A stretch of 44,266 nucleotides of DNA from CAZGLR01 sp964526635 (GCA_964526635.1 CAZGLR010000013.1:1-44266); one strand, 5' to 3'; shown: positions 7,239 through 16,616, counted from the stretch's first letter. Translations and numbers: made by a program. The notes: a model not told the origin generated them from the letters alone.

Positions 7239-10200
7239 ATGTCTAAGAAACTGTTAATCGCAGTACTATCCTTGGGGTTGCTCTTTACCTTGAGTGGTGC
7301 GGTTAATGCTGATGCGTTTAAGACAGGCCTCTCTCCCGTGATGAAGACGAATCCGGATGCTGCTCGCTACGACCAGCTGACTGATGTTCCTCACAATGAG
7401 CCTGCGTTTGAAAAGCCGATTGGCGATATTAACGTCCTTTCGGAAGCGCAGACTCTCCTCCCCCCTCCCTACGTCTGCGAATACATCGACTATTCCGGTG
7501 GCGCTTCTGCCTACTTTTGGACTATTCCCGATGCTTATGGTGATGACCTCTTCAACATGAGATTCACTCCGCTCGAAGAATATGCCTGTACGCTTCTCAC
7601 CGCCTACATCGGTGTGTATCCGGCCGCGTTTGTCGGAACGCCCGATATGGATGTGATAGTCTGGGATGATGATGGTTTTGGTTATCCGCTAAACGAACTT
7701 GGCCGGGTGAACGTTCCGCACGCCTCCCTGCCGACTACTACAGCCTATGCGGTGGTCGACATGTCGACTGCCGATGGTGGCGTGCCGTTTGTCTTCACAT
7801 ATGATCCCTATCGGAACATATATGAAGAATTCCACGTCGGCGTAACCACCACTGATCAGGTCAGTAACGTTCTCGCCATTTTGTCTGACGACGGTTCCGC
7901 CGGCGATCTCCGCAGTTCCGAAAACTGGAACGGCTTTTGGGGATTCATGGCTGACGACTGGGGCGTCGATGTCAACTTCCTTATCGGTGTTGACCTCTGC
8001 TGCGGCCTGGTACCGTTCACCGACTGCTACACCCAGTCTTATAACTGTGGTGTTGCCTATTTCTGGACGCAGCCGGATGCCTATGGCGATGATTACTTCA
8101 ATATGCGCATGTCCGTCGAAGGTCCCGAGACCTTGACCAACGTCGGAATCGCGCTCTATGCTCCGTCAACCGTGGGCACCCCCGACCTCGATGTCTTCGT
8201 TTGGGGTTCCGCCGGCGGTTTCCCGGATCTTGGTAACGTCCTTTATCAGACCACGGTGCCGAATGCCTCGCTGGTCTTTTATCCGACATACAATGATGTT
8301 GACGTCTCTGCCGCTAACCTTGTGCTGCGTGATGAATTCCACGTGGGCTGGTCCACCGATGATGTTTCCGGTGGCACCCTCGCCGGTCTTTCTGACGATG
8401 GCTCCTGCGGCGAACTCCGCTCCTCAGAATACTGGGGCTCGTGGGGAACGATGCTCAATGACTGGGGTGTCGATGTCAACTTCCTGATCTATGCCGATCT
8501 CTGCCGTGATCAGTTCTCCGAATGTGTCACTTCGGCTTACTATTGCAATATAGCCTATTTCTGGCGCCTGCCGGACGTTTACGGTGATATTGCCAATGCG
8601 CAGAAGTTCACCGGTATTGGTCTTGGCTGCCGCCTCGAAGATGTTCGTATCGCCCTGTATGACAACGGCGATCCCGACATTTATACCTACAACAGTGAAG
8701 TCCAGGTCTGGGATCCGTCCGGACCGGGTGGTGTCCCGGGCACTCAGCTCAACGGTATCACTCTGACTCCGGCCGACTATAGCATCTTCCCGGCCTTTAC
8801 TGAAGTTGATTTCGAACCGAACAATGTCATCTTTGAAGGTGATATCTGGATCGGCATCGAATCATTCGCGCCGACTCCGGAAACCGGTATCAGGACGTTG
8901 TCTGACGACGGCTCCTGCGGTGAACTCCGTTCGGTCGAAAACTGGTCCGGCTCGTGGTTCTATATGCTCGACGACTGGGGACTGGATCTCAACTTCCTCA
9001 TGGAAGCTGATTTCTGCTGCGTCCCGCCGCCGGAACGGCCCTGTGACTACTTTGGTCCGGGCGAAGACTGGTTTACCAGTGATCACGATGCCCAGCGCAC
9101 CGCTGCCTCCGATAATTCCGATGGTCAGGCTCGCGAACAGCAGAACCTGGTCTGGCATTATCCGGGCGCCTCTCCTGGTATTTTCTATGCCAAGCACGTC
9201 ATCTATGATGGCATCGTGCTGGTTCCGTACCAGGATCGTATCCAGGCTCTTGACCTGGCTACCGGTGCTCCGCTCTGGTCGCTGTCCGGCCCGACCCCGT
9301 ACTTCTCGACCGCGTTCCGCGGTGGCCTGACCGTCAAAGACGGTTTTGTCTATTTTGGCGCGGGTTCCTTCCCGGCCTTCTCGCGTGCCGATGTCTACAC
9401 CGGTACTCTCGACTGGACCCGTAACGCTCTCAGCAATCCGCTGCCCAATGGCGGCAACACGCTCTGGGCGCCGTCGGTCATCGTCAATGTCGGCGGTACT
9501 GATGTCGTTATCTTCACCAACGCCAATGGCGCGGTCATGGCTCTCAATGCCGCTGACGGTACTGACTTTGCCGGTTGGGCGACCAACCCGTTATTGCTCG
9601 ATGGCGCCTGTTTGATGACGCTGGCCACCAACGGCTCCACGATTTATGTTGGAACCGACGGTGCCGGTAATGGCGCTGGTATCTCCGGTACTCTCTATGC
9701 CATCGATGCCGCTACCGGCTCGATCGTCTGGACTGCCGATGATACCGTGCTGAAGGGTGAAGTGATCGATGATGAAGGCGATGGCGCGCCTGATCTTAAA
9801 GAGTACTTCATGGGTCCGATCGGCGTGGACTTCGATGGCAGCCTCTATGCTGCCACCGGCTTCCCGTCGGGTAATGAAGTCAACGGCCCGCCGTCCGGTG
9901 TGTACTACAAGTTCACCTCGGGTGGCTCGGTTGCCTGGTTCAAAGTCGGTCTTGCTTCGCAGGTCGGTGGTTCCGGTCCGGTGATTGACGCCAACAGCGT
10001 CTATTTCACTGGTGTCGGTAACTGGCTTGGTGAAGACGAGCCCTATGCCGCCTATTCCAAGAATACCGGCGCTCTGATCTGGGAAGCCAACAGCCCTGAC
10101 TTCAGTATCAATACCGAAATGTTGCTCAATGGTGCTCTTGAGTGTACGCTGCTCGAAGCCGACCGTCTCTACACGGCCAGCCTCGACGGAAGATTCCCGG

Positions 10201-12215
10201 TTATCCGTACCGACGACGGTCTTATTGAGTTCGAATACAATATCTCTGTATCGCCGGTTGGTGATAATGCGGCTGCCGTGGCTGTTGCCCCGAACGGTAT
10301 GGTCATCATGACCACCCGCTGGGGCGATGTCTTCGCGTTGGCTGATACCGACGTCGATCGCCCGCGTCTGCGTATACTCCAGAGTGATGTATATAAACCG
10401 GTTCCGTTCTTCTCACCGGCCAGCTTCCCGGTGACATTCGAAGAAATCTTCATGAACAATGGCCCGGCCGCCCTGACGGGTACCCTGGTCGCTGATGAAG
10501 TGGCGCCGGCTGCTGCCTATTCTGTCCGTCCGGATCGTATTAGTCGTATGTCCGGTCTGGCTGATGAAATGGTCAGCAATACCTATGATAACTTCGCCGG
10601 CAAGCTTGTTGCTGTCGACGATCCGCTGGAATTCGAAAACTCCGCTTACTCCAAAGATACCTACAGCAATACGGCTGCCTATGCGCCGCCGGCATGGCTG
10701 AATGGTTTCGTGGGCGGCCCGAACTTCTCCCTGGCTGATGGCGAGAAATTCGATATCGTTCTCGACGTCAACGGACCGCTCGTGACTCGCGGACCGCACC
10801 CGGTCTTCATCACGATCCAGTCCAATGACCCGGCATACTTCCTCGATGATCCGGCCGCCTCTCCGTACGTCGAACTCGGCGTGGTCGGTGGCTGTCTGGA
10901 AGAATTCGATACCTTGTTCTTCGGTACTTCCCAGCAGAACTTCTCGGTGATGTATAACTCCGGTAAGATCGCTGGTAATGCCCGTGACCTCGGCTTCCAG
11001 ATTCAGATCGACGGTGAAGATGAGTACTTCTGTTACTTCGCTGGCTACCTGATCTTTGCCCGTCCGGAACTCGATGCCGACCATCGTGCGGTCGCCGCAT
11101 GGACCGGTGGTGATGCCGCTGAACTCGGCGACAACATCTGGGAAACCTTGTTGGCTGACCCGAACTGCGGTGGCAACTGTCAGACCTTTATCGAACGTAA
11201 CATCATTCTCGGTTACATCTCCAATGATGGCGGCCAAACCTATGATCCGATCATGGGTGAAGGCGCTGTCTATCAGTTCGTCGACTCGGTCGCTGATTAC
11301 ACGACCTCCGGCGGCGGCTGGGATGTTGACCTTGAAACTGCTCCGTTCGATGATACCCTGACCTTTGGTTTGAAGTATCAGAACACCGAATATGGCGCCT
11401 ATGGCGTTGATATTCTCAACAACTTCAAGATCGTCAAGATGGATATTACCAATCGTAACTATCCGTCCACCATCGACTACCCGATCTACATGGGTATGTG
11501 GGTTGACCATGACCTTGGTGTCGGCTATGGCGCCACCGAGGGCTACAACTATGGCACTTTCTTCTTCCTCGATGACTATGATGTCGCGTGGGGCGGTGCC
11601 TGTGATGGCTTCGACGGTGTCGGTCTTGAAGAAAATACCAACATCTGGGGTGCCGGTACGATCGGTATCGACATGCTTGGTGTTCGTACTCTGGAAGCCG
11701 ACTTCCTGAGCAACACCAACTGGCATACTGACTCGACCGCTATCTGGTCGCAGATTCCGGGCGCCTCACTGCAATCCCCGGCTGACGCCTGTGCCGAATC
11801 GCAGCATTCTGACCGTCAGGCCTACTACTCATTCGCCGAGCTTGATTTCTCAGCGGATGAAACGATGACCTTCGGTTACTACATCTTCGGTTACAGTGGC
11901 CCGGCGACCGGCAATAACTACAACACCTTCGATACGTCGCTCATCATCAGCACCGCAGTTGCCGCCCAGCAGTTCGCTGGCTTTGGCCGCGGTGACATCA
12001 ATGATGACGGCACCGTCAACCTGGCTGACGTGGTTGCCCTGTGGAACTTCGTCAACGGTACCGGCAATGGCCCGCTGTTCCAGCACCTTGCCGACGTGAA
12101 CGCCGACGATAACGTTGATATCGCCGACGTCCAGTACCTGGCCGATTGGTGGTTCGGAATCGGACCGGCTCCGATGGGTGTTTGGGTACTGCCGGATATC
12201 TGCCCGGCTCCGTAA
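7239..12215 (+). CDS. Giant secreted protein: three N-terminal repeats, PQQ-type beta-propeller, C-terminal dockerin
   Basis: A 1658-residue exported protein. Residues 1-25 are a Sec signal peptide (LLFTLSGAVNADA). Three homologous ~165-residue units follow (about 78-260, 261-427, 428-595). Each has a Cys pair, AYFW..PD.YGD near its start and LSDDGS.G.LRS.E.W...W..M..DWG.D.NFL near its end. About 637-1034 is a PQQ/BamB-like beta-propeller (repeated AxDxxTGxxxW). About 1035-1580 is an unrecognised beta-rich region. Residues 1584-1658 are two type I dockerin segments (GDINDDGTVNLADV, DVNADDNVDIADV) with calcium-loop aspartates. Likely a surface or extracellular structural or binding protein. 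I see no catalytic motif that I can name. Flanked by a long structured leader and a strong terminator, it is monocistronic. Confidence 0.9.
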   Translation: MSKKLLIAVLSLGLLFTLSGAVNADAFKTGLSPVMKTNPDAARYDQLTDVPHNEPAFEKPIGDINVLSEAQTLLPPPYVCEYIDYSGGASAYFWTIPDAYGDDLFNMRFTPLEEYACTLLTAYIGVYPAAFVGTPDMDVIVWDDDGFGYPLNELGRVNVPHASLPTTTAYAVVDMSTADGGVPFVFTYDPYRNIYEEFHVGVTTTDQVSNVLAILSDDGSAGDLRSSENWNGFWGFMADDWGVDVNFLIGVDLCCGLVPFTDCYTQSYNCGVAYFWTQPDAYGDDYFNMRMSVEGPETLTNVGIALYAPSTVGTPDLDVFVWGSAGGFPDLGNVLYQTTVPNASLVFYPTYNDVDVSAANLVLRDEFHVGWSTDDVSGGTLAGLSDDGSCGELRSSEYWGSWGTMLNDWGVDVNFLIYADLCRDQFSECVTSAYYCNIAYFWRLPDVYGDIANAQKFTGIGLGCRLEDVRIALYDNGDPDIYTYNSEVQVWDPSGPGGVPGTQLNGITLTPADYSIFPAFTEVDFEPNNVIFEGDIWIGIESFAPTPETGIRTLSDDGSCGELRSVENWSGSWFYMLDDWGLDLNFLMEADFCCVPPPERPCDYFGPGEDWFTSDHDAQRTAASDNSDGQAREQQNLVWHYPGASPGIFYAKHVIYDGIVLVPYQDRIQALDLATGAPLWSLSGPTPYFSTAFRGGLTVKDGFVYFGAGSFPAFSRADVYTGTLDWTRNALSNPLPNGGNTLWAPSVIVNVGGTDVVIFTNANGAVMALNAADGTDFAGWATNPLLLDGACLMTLATNGSTIYVGTDGAGNGAGISGTLYAIDAATGSIVWTADDTVLKGEVIDDEGDGAPDLKEYFMGPIGVDFDGSLYAATGFPSGNEVNGPPSGVYYKFTSGGSVAWFKVGLASQVGGSGPVIDANSVYFTGVGNWLGEDEPYAAYSKNTGALIWEANSPDFSINTEMLLNGALECTLLEADRLYTASLDGRFPVIRTDDGLIEFEYNISVSPVGDNAAAVAVAPNGMVIMTTRWGDVFALADTDVDRPRLRILQSDVYKPVPFFSPASFPVTFEEIFMNNGPAALTGTLVADEVAPAAAYSVRPDRISRMSGLADEMVSNTYDNFAGKLVAVDDPLEFENSAYSKDTYSNTAAYAPPAWLNGFVGGPNFSLADGEKFDIVLDVNGPLVTRGPHPVFITIQSNDPAYFLDDPAASPYVELGVVGGCLEEFDTLFFGTSQQNFSVMYNSGKIAGNARDLGFQIQIDGEDEYFCYFAGYLIFARPELDADHRAVAAWTGGDAAELGDNIWETLLADPNCGGNCQTFIERNIILGYISNDGGQTYDPIMGEGAVYQFVDSVADYTTSGGGWDVDLETAPFDDTLTFGLKYQNTEYGAYGVDILNNFKIVKMDITNRNYPSTIDYPIYMGMWVDHDLGVGYGATEGYNYGTFFFLDDYDVAWGGACDGFDGVGLEENTNIWGAGTIGIDMLGVRTLEADFLSNTNWHTDSTAIWSQIPGASLQSPADACAESQHSDRQAYYSFAELDFSADETMTFGYYIFGYSGPATGNNYNTFDTSLIISTAVAAQQFAGFGRGDINDDGTVNLADVVALWNFVNGTGNGPLFQHLADVNADDNVDIADVQYLADWWFGIGPAPMGVWVLPDICPAP

Positions 12216-12250
12216 CCTGGATGCTTGTCAGATAAATGCAGAAATGCACC

Positions 12251-12287
12251 GAAGCAGGGCGCTATACGCGCCCTGCTTCTTTTTTTG
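12251..12287 (+). terminator. Rho-independent terminator
   Basis: A perfect 12-bp stem, GAAGCAGGGCGC (12251-12262) with GCGCCCTGCTTC (12268-12279), a five-base loop and eight T residues, 36 bp after the stop codon of the large secreted protein. Confidence 0.95.
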
Positions 12288-12359
12288 CCCTCTTCTGAAT
12301 ACCCACCCGGCTTTTCACGTATTATATTATGACAGCCGCTTAACGGCCCTTTTATACTT

Positions 12360-13421
12360 ATGAGTACTGCCAGCGACATTGACGTCTTCGCCACTTCGGC
12401 CTATCGAATCCTCAGTGATTATTTCGATATCACCACTTATCGGCCAAGTGATACCGAGGTTGTCTTTTTCGGTAACCCGATTCTTCGCAAACGCGGCTGG
12501 CGGCGCCGTCTTAAACACCGCCTGGCCGGAATCCAGGCCCATGCCCGGATCACAAGAGACGACGATGCCTATCGGATCAAAGTCCTCAAGCACGAGGCCA
12601 AACTGTCGTTCCCGCCGCTTCTTAATCTCATTCTCTTCGCCCTGACGTTTGCGACAGTCCTCATCTCGGCCACAATCCATCAGGTAGGCTTTACCTTCAT
12701 CAGCGATTTCTCACTTTTGGCCTATGGGTTGCCGTTTACAATCGCCCTGCTGGGCATTCTGCTTGTTCACGAAATGGGCCATTTCATCGCCGGACATCGC
12801 CGGGGAATTGTCATGAGTTACCCATTTTTTATCCCTGCCCCGACCTTTCTCGGAACGTTTGGCGCTCTTATTAAAAGCCGGACACCGATCCGTAATCGCA
12901 ATGACCTGATTATTGTCGGTGCGGCGGGGCCATTGGCAGGAGCAATCCCGGCAATCCTGGCGCTGATTATCGGTATGAGTCAATCTGAGATTGGGGCGGT
13001 TCCCCCGGAGGCCCTTATCTGGGGCGACTCGCTGCTTACTCTGGGTATCAAACTGCTTGTCCATGGCCCGATTCCGCCCGGCATGGACGTCATCTACTCC
13101 CCGATTGCCCTGGCCGGTCATGTCGGCCTGCTGGTAACGATGATCAACTTGCTGCCGCTGGGCCAGCTCGATGGCGGCCATATTCTCTATGGGCTATTTG
13201 GAAAGGGTCAGCATCGTCTGGCGGCATTCTTTCTTATTTCGCTGGCGGTTTTAGGATGGTTCTGGAACGGCTGGTGGATATGGTTGATCCTGGCCTTTTT
13301 GATTAAGCCACTGCATCCGCCGGTGATCGATGATCACGCCCCGGATCGGGCGCATCGGATTATTGGCTGGCTGGGGATAGTGCTGTTTTTGCTTTGCTTC
13401 ACCCCGATCCCGATTTCGTGA
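12360..13421 (+). CDS. Site-2 protease family intramembrane metallopeptidase (M50)
   Basis: A 353-residue polytopic membrane protein with the zinc motif HEMGH (137-141) and the second family motif NLLPLGQLDGGH (263-274, with the metal-ligand Asp at 271). Both catalytic elements are therefore intact. Residues 1-80 are a soluble N-terminal domain rich in Arg/Lys, followed by hydrophobic segments at about 88-108, 120-140, 184-206, 246-268 and 285-315. The sequence resembles the bacterial and plastid FtsH-i/EGY-like M50 group (AGPLAGAIPA after RNRNDLIIVGAAG). The substrate is unknown. It stands alone after a terminator, starting at the ATG at 12360. Confidence 0.9.
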   Translation: MSTASDIDVFATSAYRILSDYFDITTYRPSDTEVVFFGNPILRKRGWRRRLKHRLAGIQAHARITRDDDAYRIKVLKHEAKLSFPPLLNLILFALTFATVLISATIHQVGFTFISDFSLLAYGLPFTIALLGILLVHEMGHFIAGHRRGIVMSYPFFIPAPTFLGTFGALIKSRTPIRNRNDLIIVGAAGPLAGAIPAILALIIGMSQSEIGAVPPEALIWGDSLLTLGIKLLVHGPIPPGMDVIYSPIALAGHVGLLVTMINLLPLGQLDGGHILYGLFGKGQHRLAAFFLISLAVLGWFWNGWWIWLILAFLIKPLHPPVIDDHAPDRAHRIIGWLGIVLFLLCFTPIPIS

Positions 13422-13533
13422 GAGAGGCGGGGGATATGATTATCCGAAGGGCGGCCGATGGTATCTCTATCAATTGATGCAAGCCATTTGACGGGTGGCA
13501 GACGCCGCCCCAACAGTTAATTGTATTAATAAA
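13422..13533. other. Intergenic stretch before the repeat array
   Basis: No gene or clear terminator follows the M50 gene. The sequence runs into short repeats from 13531. Confidence 0.5.
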
Positions 13534-13585
13534 GGCAGAATCAAAAGGCAGAATCAAAAGGCAGAATCAAAAGGCAGAATCAATC
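13531..13585. repeat. 13-bp tandem repeat, four units
   Basis: The unit GGCAGAATCAAAA recurs with an exact 13-base period starting at 13534, 13547, 13560 and 13573. It immediately precedes the hairpin array. Since 13 is not a multiple of three and no gene is here, it is non-coding and probably slippage-prone. Confidence 0.9.
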
Positions 13586-13655
13586 GTAGGGGACGAGTTC
13601 CCCATCCCGTATTGTTAACAATGTTACGGTGCCCCAAGTCTTTAGACTTGGGGTA
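13586..13655. repeat. REP-like hairpin array, copy 1 left part
   Basis: These 70 bases hold GGGGA-CGAGT-TCCCC, the palindrome ATTGTTAACAAT, and the hairpin CCCCAAGTC-TTTA-GACTTGGGG headed by CGGTG. They match 13891-13960 with a single mismatch. The sequence breaks off into the N gap directly after the hairpin. Confidence 0.9.
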
Positions 13656-13755
13656 NNNNNNNNNNNNNNNNNNNNNNNNNNNNNNNNNNNNNNNNNNNNN
13701 NNNNNNNNNNNNNNNNNNNNNNNNNNNNNNNNNNNNNNNNNNNNNNNNNNNNNNN
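13656..13755. other. Scaffold gap (100 N)
   Basis: Exactly 100 N, the usual placeholder for a gap of unknown size. It sits between two halves of a repeat whose intact copy at 13891-14034 has only 19 bases in the corresponding position (13961-13979). The true missing sequence may therefore be short. Confidence 0.97.
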
Positions 13756-13830
13756 TATCCCCAACCCTGAAGGGTTGGGGCACCGGCATCCCATCGATTG
13801 ATGCAATCGCACAACAGGCGCGGAAAACGC
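13756..13830. repeat. REP-like hairpin array, copy 1 right part
   Basis: CCCCAACCCT-GA-AGGGTTGGGG followed by CACCGGCATCCCATCGATTG matches 13980-14034 exactly for 55 bases. A further hairpin, GGCGCG-GAAAA-CGCGCC, follows and is missing from copy 2. On the minus strand the first hairpin has the head CGGTGCCCCAA, the same as the left-part hairpin on the plus strand, so the two are inverted relative to each other (REPIN-like). Confidence 0.85.
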
Positions 13831-13890
13831 GCCCCTGCGGATGATTGATTTTGTTGTAATATTTGAGTATCTCCAAAATAATAATTTCCT

Positions 13891-14035
13891 GTAGGGGACG
13901 AGTTTCCCATCCCGTATTGTTAACAATGTTACGGTGCCCCAAGTCTTTAGACTTGGGGTAAGATAAACAGGTGCACATCTATCCCCAACCCTGAAGGGTT
14001 GGGGCACCGGCATCCCATCGATTGATGCAATCGCG
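13891..14035. repeat. REP-like hairpin array, copy 2 (complete)
   Basis: The uninterrupted version: 70-base left part, a 19-base spacer beginning AGATAAACAGG, then the inverted hairpin part. The direct-repeat distance from copy 1 is 305 bases including the 100 N. It lies just past the stop codon of the HD-GYP gene. Confidence 0.9.
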
Positions 14036-14094
14036 CCCCTGCGCATAATCTGATTTTTCGGCTTATATATTGACTTTGGTTGTCGCGGCCAGGG

Positions 14095-15642
14095 TTACCG
14101 GGTCATGGTGATCTTGATGTCGGCGGTTTTCAGGCCGAAGTCGGCCTCGATTGGTTCGGCGCCCTCAGGACGATTCCCGCCCGGATAGATACCCAGGCGA
14201 TCAATCAGGCCGTCTTTCCAGACGTCAACCAGGACATCAACAATCATCGGATCGAATTGGATGTCTTTGAATTTTATAATTTCTTCAATAGCACTGGCGG
14301 CATCGGCGCCATCGCGATATGGTCGATCTGAGACGATTGCGTCATAGGTATCGACCACAGCCAGGAGGCGGCCCTCGATCGGGATATTCTCGCCGGCTAA
14401 GCCGTGGGGATAACCGCTGCCGTCATATTTTTCATGATGATACAGGATGTATGGTATCGCCGGTTTGAGATAATCGATCCCCTCGAGGATCTTGGCGCCC
14501 AGCACCGGGTGGGTTTCCATCTGATGCCGCTCGGCGTCGGTCAGATATGAGGGCTTGTTCAGGATCGAATCCGGTACCCCGATTTTGCCGATATCGTGCA
14601 GGGTGCAGCCGATCTTCATTTCGGCCCGTTTCCGTTCGGACCAGCCCAGCCGGACTGCGATTAAATCGGCGAGGACGGTCACGCGGTCGGTATGGCCGCG
14701 AGTGTATTTATCGCGCGCTTCAATTGAATTGGCCAGCGCTTTGATGGCTTTGACATATGAATTCTGAAGATGTTCATACAGGCGATTGTTTTCGATGACC
14801 GAGGCCACCTTGGCCGCGATAATCGACAGCAGATTCAACTGAGCGGTTTTGATCGGCAGGAATTTGTCCTCGCGGACAATATTCAGAAGCCCGATGACCT
14901 CACCCCGCCAGACCATCGGCAAACAGGCCAGTGAGACAATCTTTGATCGTTTCCCGCCGGATTCCCGTGACTGATGGCGCGGTTCATGGCTGGAGAGTGC
15001 CTGATGACACAACTCGTGATTGCCGCGCAGGAAATCCTCGATCTCGGGTAAAGTCGATGTTCCCTTGATCAGGTACGGCACCGGAATTGTGCCGGATTTA
15101 TCCCGCACCAGAATAGAGACCGGACCGCCGCCGATAATCGAACGGGCAGTCGTTGCGGCCAGCCCCAGGGTTTCATCCAGCGTTGTCGCCTCGCCCATAT
15201 CTTCGGAGAGTTTATAGAGGGCCAGTTGTTCTTTTAACCGGAGATTATCCCGCGCCAGCGCCTGATGCTCCAGACCCCGGACAACTGCGCTTTTCAGCGT
15301 CTCCAGCTTAAACGGCTTGACCAGGTAATCATAGGCGCCCTTCTTGAGCACAGAGATGGCGTTATTAACGGTGGGATATGCTGTCATCAGGATGACGATA
15401 CAATCCGGATGACACCGAAGCGCCTGATCGAGCAGATTGACGCCTGAGTACTCACCCATGATCAAATCGGTCAGGATGAGATCGACGCGGTTCTTCTCGA
15501 TATATTCCAGCCCCTGCTGCGGATCAGAAAATGATATGACTTCGTAAGCATCAACAGCAGATAAAGCTTCAGTAACTATATTACAGATATATATCTCGTC
15601 ATCAACGACGAGAAGGCGGTATTTGTGTTGTACGTCTGTCAT
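14095..15642 (-). CDS. Response regulator with GAF-like and HD-GYP domains (cyclic-di-GMP phosphodiesterase)
   Basis: 515 residues. The receiver domain (1-125) has D14/D15, phospho-acceptor D59, T87 and K109. A linker helix and GAF-like sensor (about 145-288) follow. The HD-GYP domain (about 295-470) has GHTDRV, catalytic HD at 349-350 in LHDIGKIGVPD, and HHEKYDGSGYP (402-412), so the metal and GYP residues needed for cyclic-di-GMP hydrolysis are present. Expected role: phosphorylation-controlled lowering of cyclic-di-GMP, affecting motility or surface attachment. No kinase or diguanylate cyclase is next to it. The last ~45 residues have no recognised domain. Confidence 0.93.
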   Translation of the reverse strand: MTDVQHKYRLLVVDDEIYICNIVTEALSAVDAYEVISFSDPQQGLEYIEKNRVDLILTDLIMGEYSGVNLLDQALRCHPDCIVILMTAYPTVNNAISVLKKGAYDYLVKPFKLETLKSAVVRGLEHQALARDNLRLKEQLALYKLSEDMGEATTLDETLGLAATTARSIIGGGPVSILVRDKSGTIPVPYLIKGTSTLPEIEDFLRGNHELCHQALSSHEPRHQSRESGGKRSKIVSLACLPMVWRGEVIGLLNIVREDKFLPIKTAQLNLLSIIAAKVASVIENNRLYEHLQNSYVKAIKALANSIEARDKYTRGHTDRVTVLADLIAVRLGWSERKRAEMKIGCTLHDIGKIGVPDSILNKPSYLTDAERHQMETHPVLGAKILEGIDYLKPAIPYILYHHEKYDGSGYPHGLAGENIPIEGRLLAVVDTYDAIVSDRPYRDGADAASAIEEIIKFKDIQFDPMIVDVLVDVWKDGLIDRLGIYPGGNRPEGAEPIEADFGLKTADIKITMTR

Positions 15643-15743
15643 AGATCAGGTTCCTATTACATCAAATCGGATAATCGAGGGATTAGTTTACAGTCTGGAG
15701 AGAGCGAAGTGGAAAATTACCGCGGCAGTCTTAATTTTGTTCG

Positions 15744-16616
15744 TTATTTCACCAACTCGGCAGCCCGGTAGGATGACCGTACCAGCGGCCCGGATACTGC
15801 TGTTTCGATGCCGGCAGCCTCGGCCCATACCTTGAGTTGATCGAATTCTTCGGGCAAGTAATAGCGATGCAAGGGATAGTGTTTTTTGGTGGGTGGCAGG
15901 TATTGACCGATGGTTATAATTTTTACTCCGGATTCCGCCAAATCGGCAAAAAGCTGCTGTAATTCGTCGTTGGTCTCATCCAGCCCGACCATGATGCCGG
16001 ACTTGACTACTATATCCGGGTAAGATTGGGCTACGTACTTTAAGACATCCAGCGACTGCTGATAATCCGCCTGAGGCCGGAGTTGAGGATACAATCTCGG
16101 CACCACTTCGACATTATGATTGAAGACAGTCGGCCGCGCCGAGACGGCGATGTCCAGAAGTTCCGCCCGGCCATTGAAATCAGGCGTCAGAATCTCGATC
16201 GTAGCTTTTGGACAAATCTCCTGTACCGCGCGAACAGTGGCATCGAAATGCCCGGCGCCCTCGTCGGGTAGATCATCGCGGGTCACCGATGTAATCACGA
16301 CATGAGTCAATCCCAGGTCGGCCGCCAAACGGGCGACCGCCAGGGGCTCATTGGGATCAAGCGGCTGAGGCTTGCCCCCGGTGACATTGCAGAAGCGGCA
16401 GTTACGGCTGCAAATCGGCCCCATCAATAAAAAGGTCGCGGTCCCGGCATTAAAACATTCGCCCCGATTCGGGCAATTGGCCTCCTCGCAGACAGTATGC
16501 AGATGATGTCCCCGCAGACGGCGCCGTATATCCTGATAGCCATCGCCGCTAAAGGCTTTGACTTTCAGCCACGGTGGGCGGCGCAACACCTCACGATTGT
16601 CCTTCTCAGCAGCCAT
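15744..16616 (-). CDS. lipA: Lipoyl synthase
   Basis: A radical-SAM enzyme that inserts two sulfurs into protein-bound octanoate to make lipoate for 2-oxoacid dehydrogenases and the glycine cleavage system. At 290 residues it is near the usual size. The auxiliary-cluster motif C43-x4-C48-x5-C54 and the radical-SAM motif C69-x3-C73-x2-C76 are both present, as is the C-terminal RSS (in SGPLVRSSYRA) whose serine ligates the auxiliary cluster. No lipB or lplA is beside it. ATG at 16616 is the natural start. Confidence 0.97.
   Translation of the reverse strand: MAAEKDNREVLRRPPWLKVKAFSGDGYQDIRRRLRGHHLHTVCEEANCPNRGECFNAGTATFLLMGPICSRNCRFCNVTGGKPQPLDPNEPLAVARLAADLGLTHVVITSVTRDDLPDEGAGHFDATVRAVQEICPKATIEILTPDFNGRAELLDIAVSARPTVFNHNVEVVPRLYPQLRPQADYQQSLDVLKYVAQSYPDIVVKSGIMVGLDETNDELQQLFADLAESGVKIITIGQYLPPTKKHYPLHRYYLPEEFDQLKVWAEAAGIETAVSGPLVRSSYRAAELVK

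Noticed and set aside
10413..11726. A 437-codon open frame on the minus strand inside the large dockerin gene
   Set aside because: It is antisense to a clear, signal-bearing, RBS-supported gene with named domains, and its own product has a repetitive Ile/Val/Asp/Gly composition expected from reading such a gene backwards.
13495..13770. A reading frame that runs through the N gap
   Set aside because: The frame continues only because N codons cannot be stops, and both ends are repeat DNA.
13586..14035. Possible CRISPR array
   Set aside because: There are only two copies with palindromic units of different stems and no regular unique spacers; no cas genes are present. The Cas4-like cysteine nuclease at 36457-37686 has no CRISPR context.
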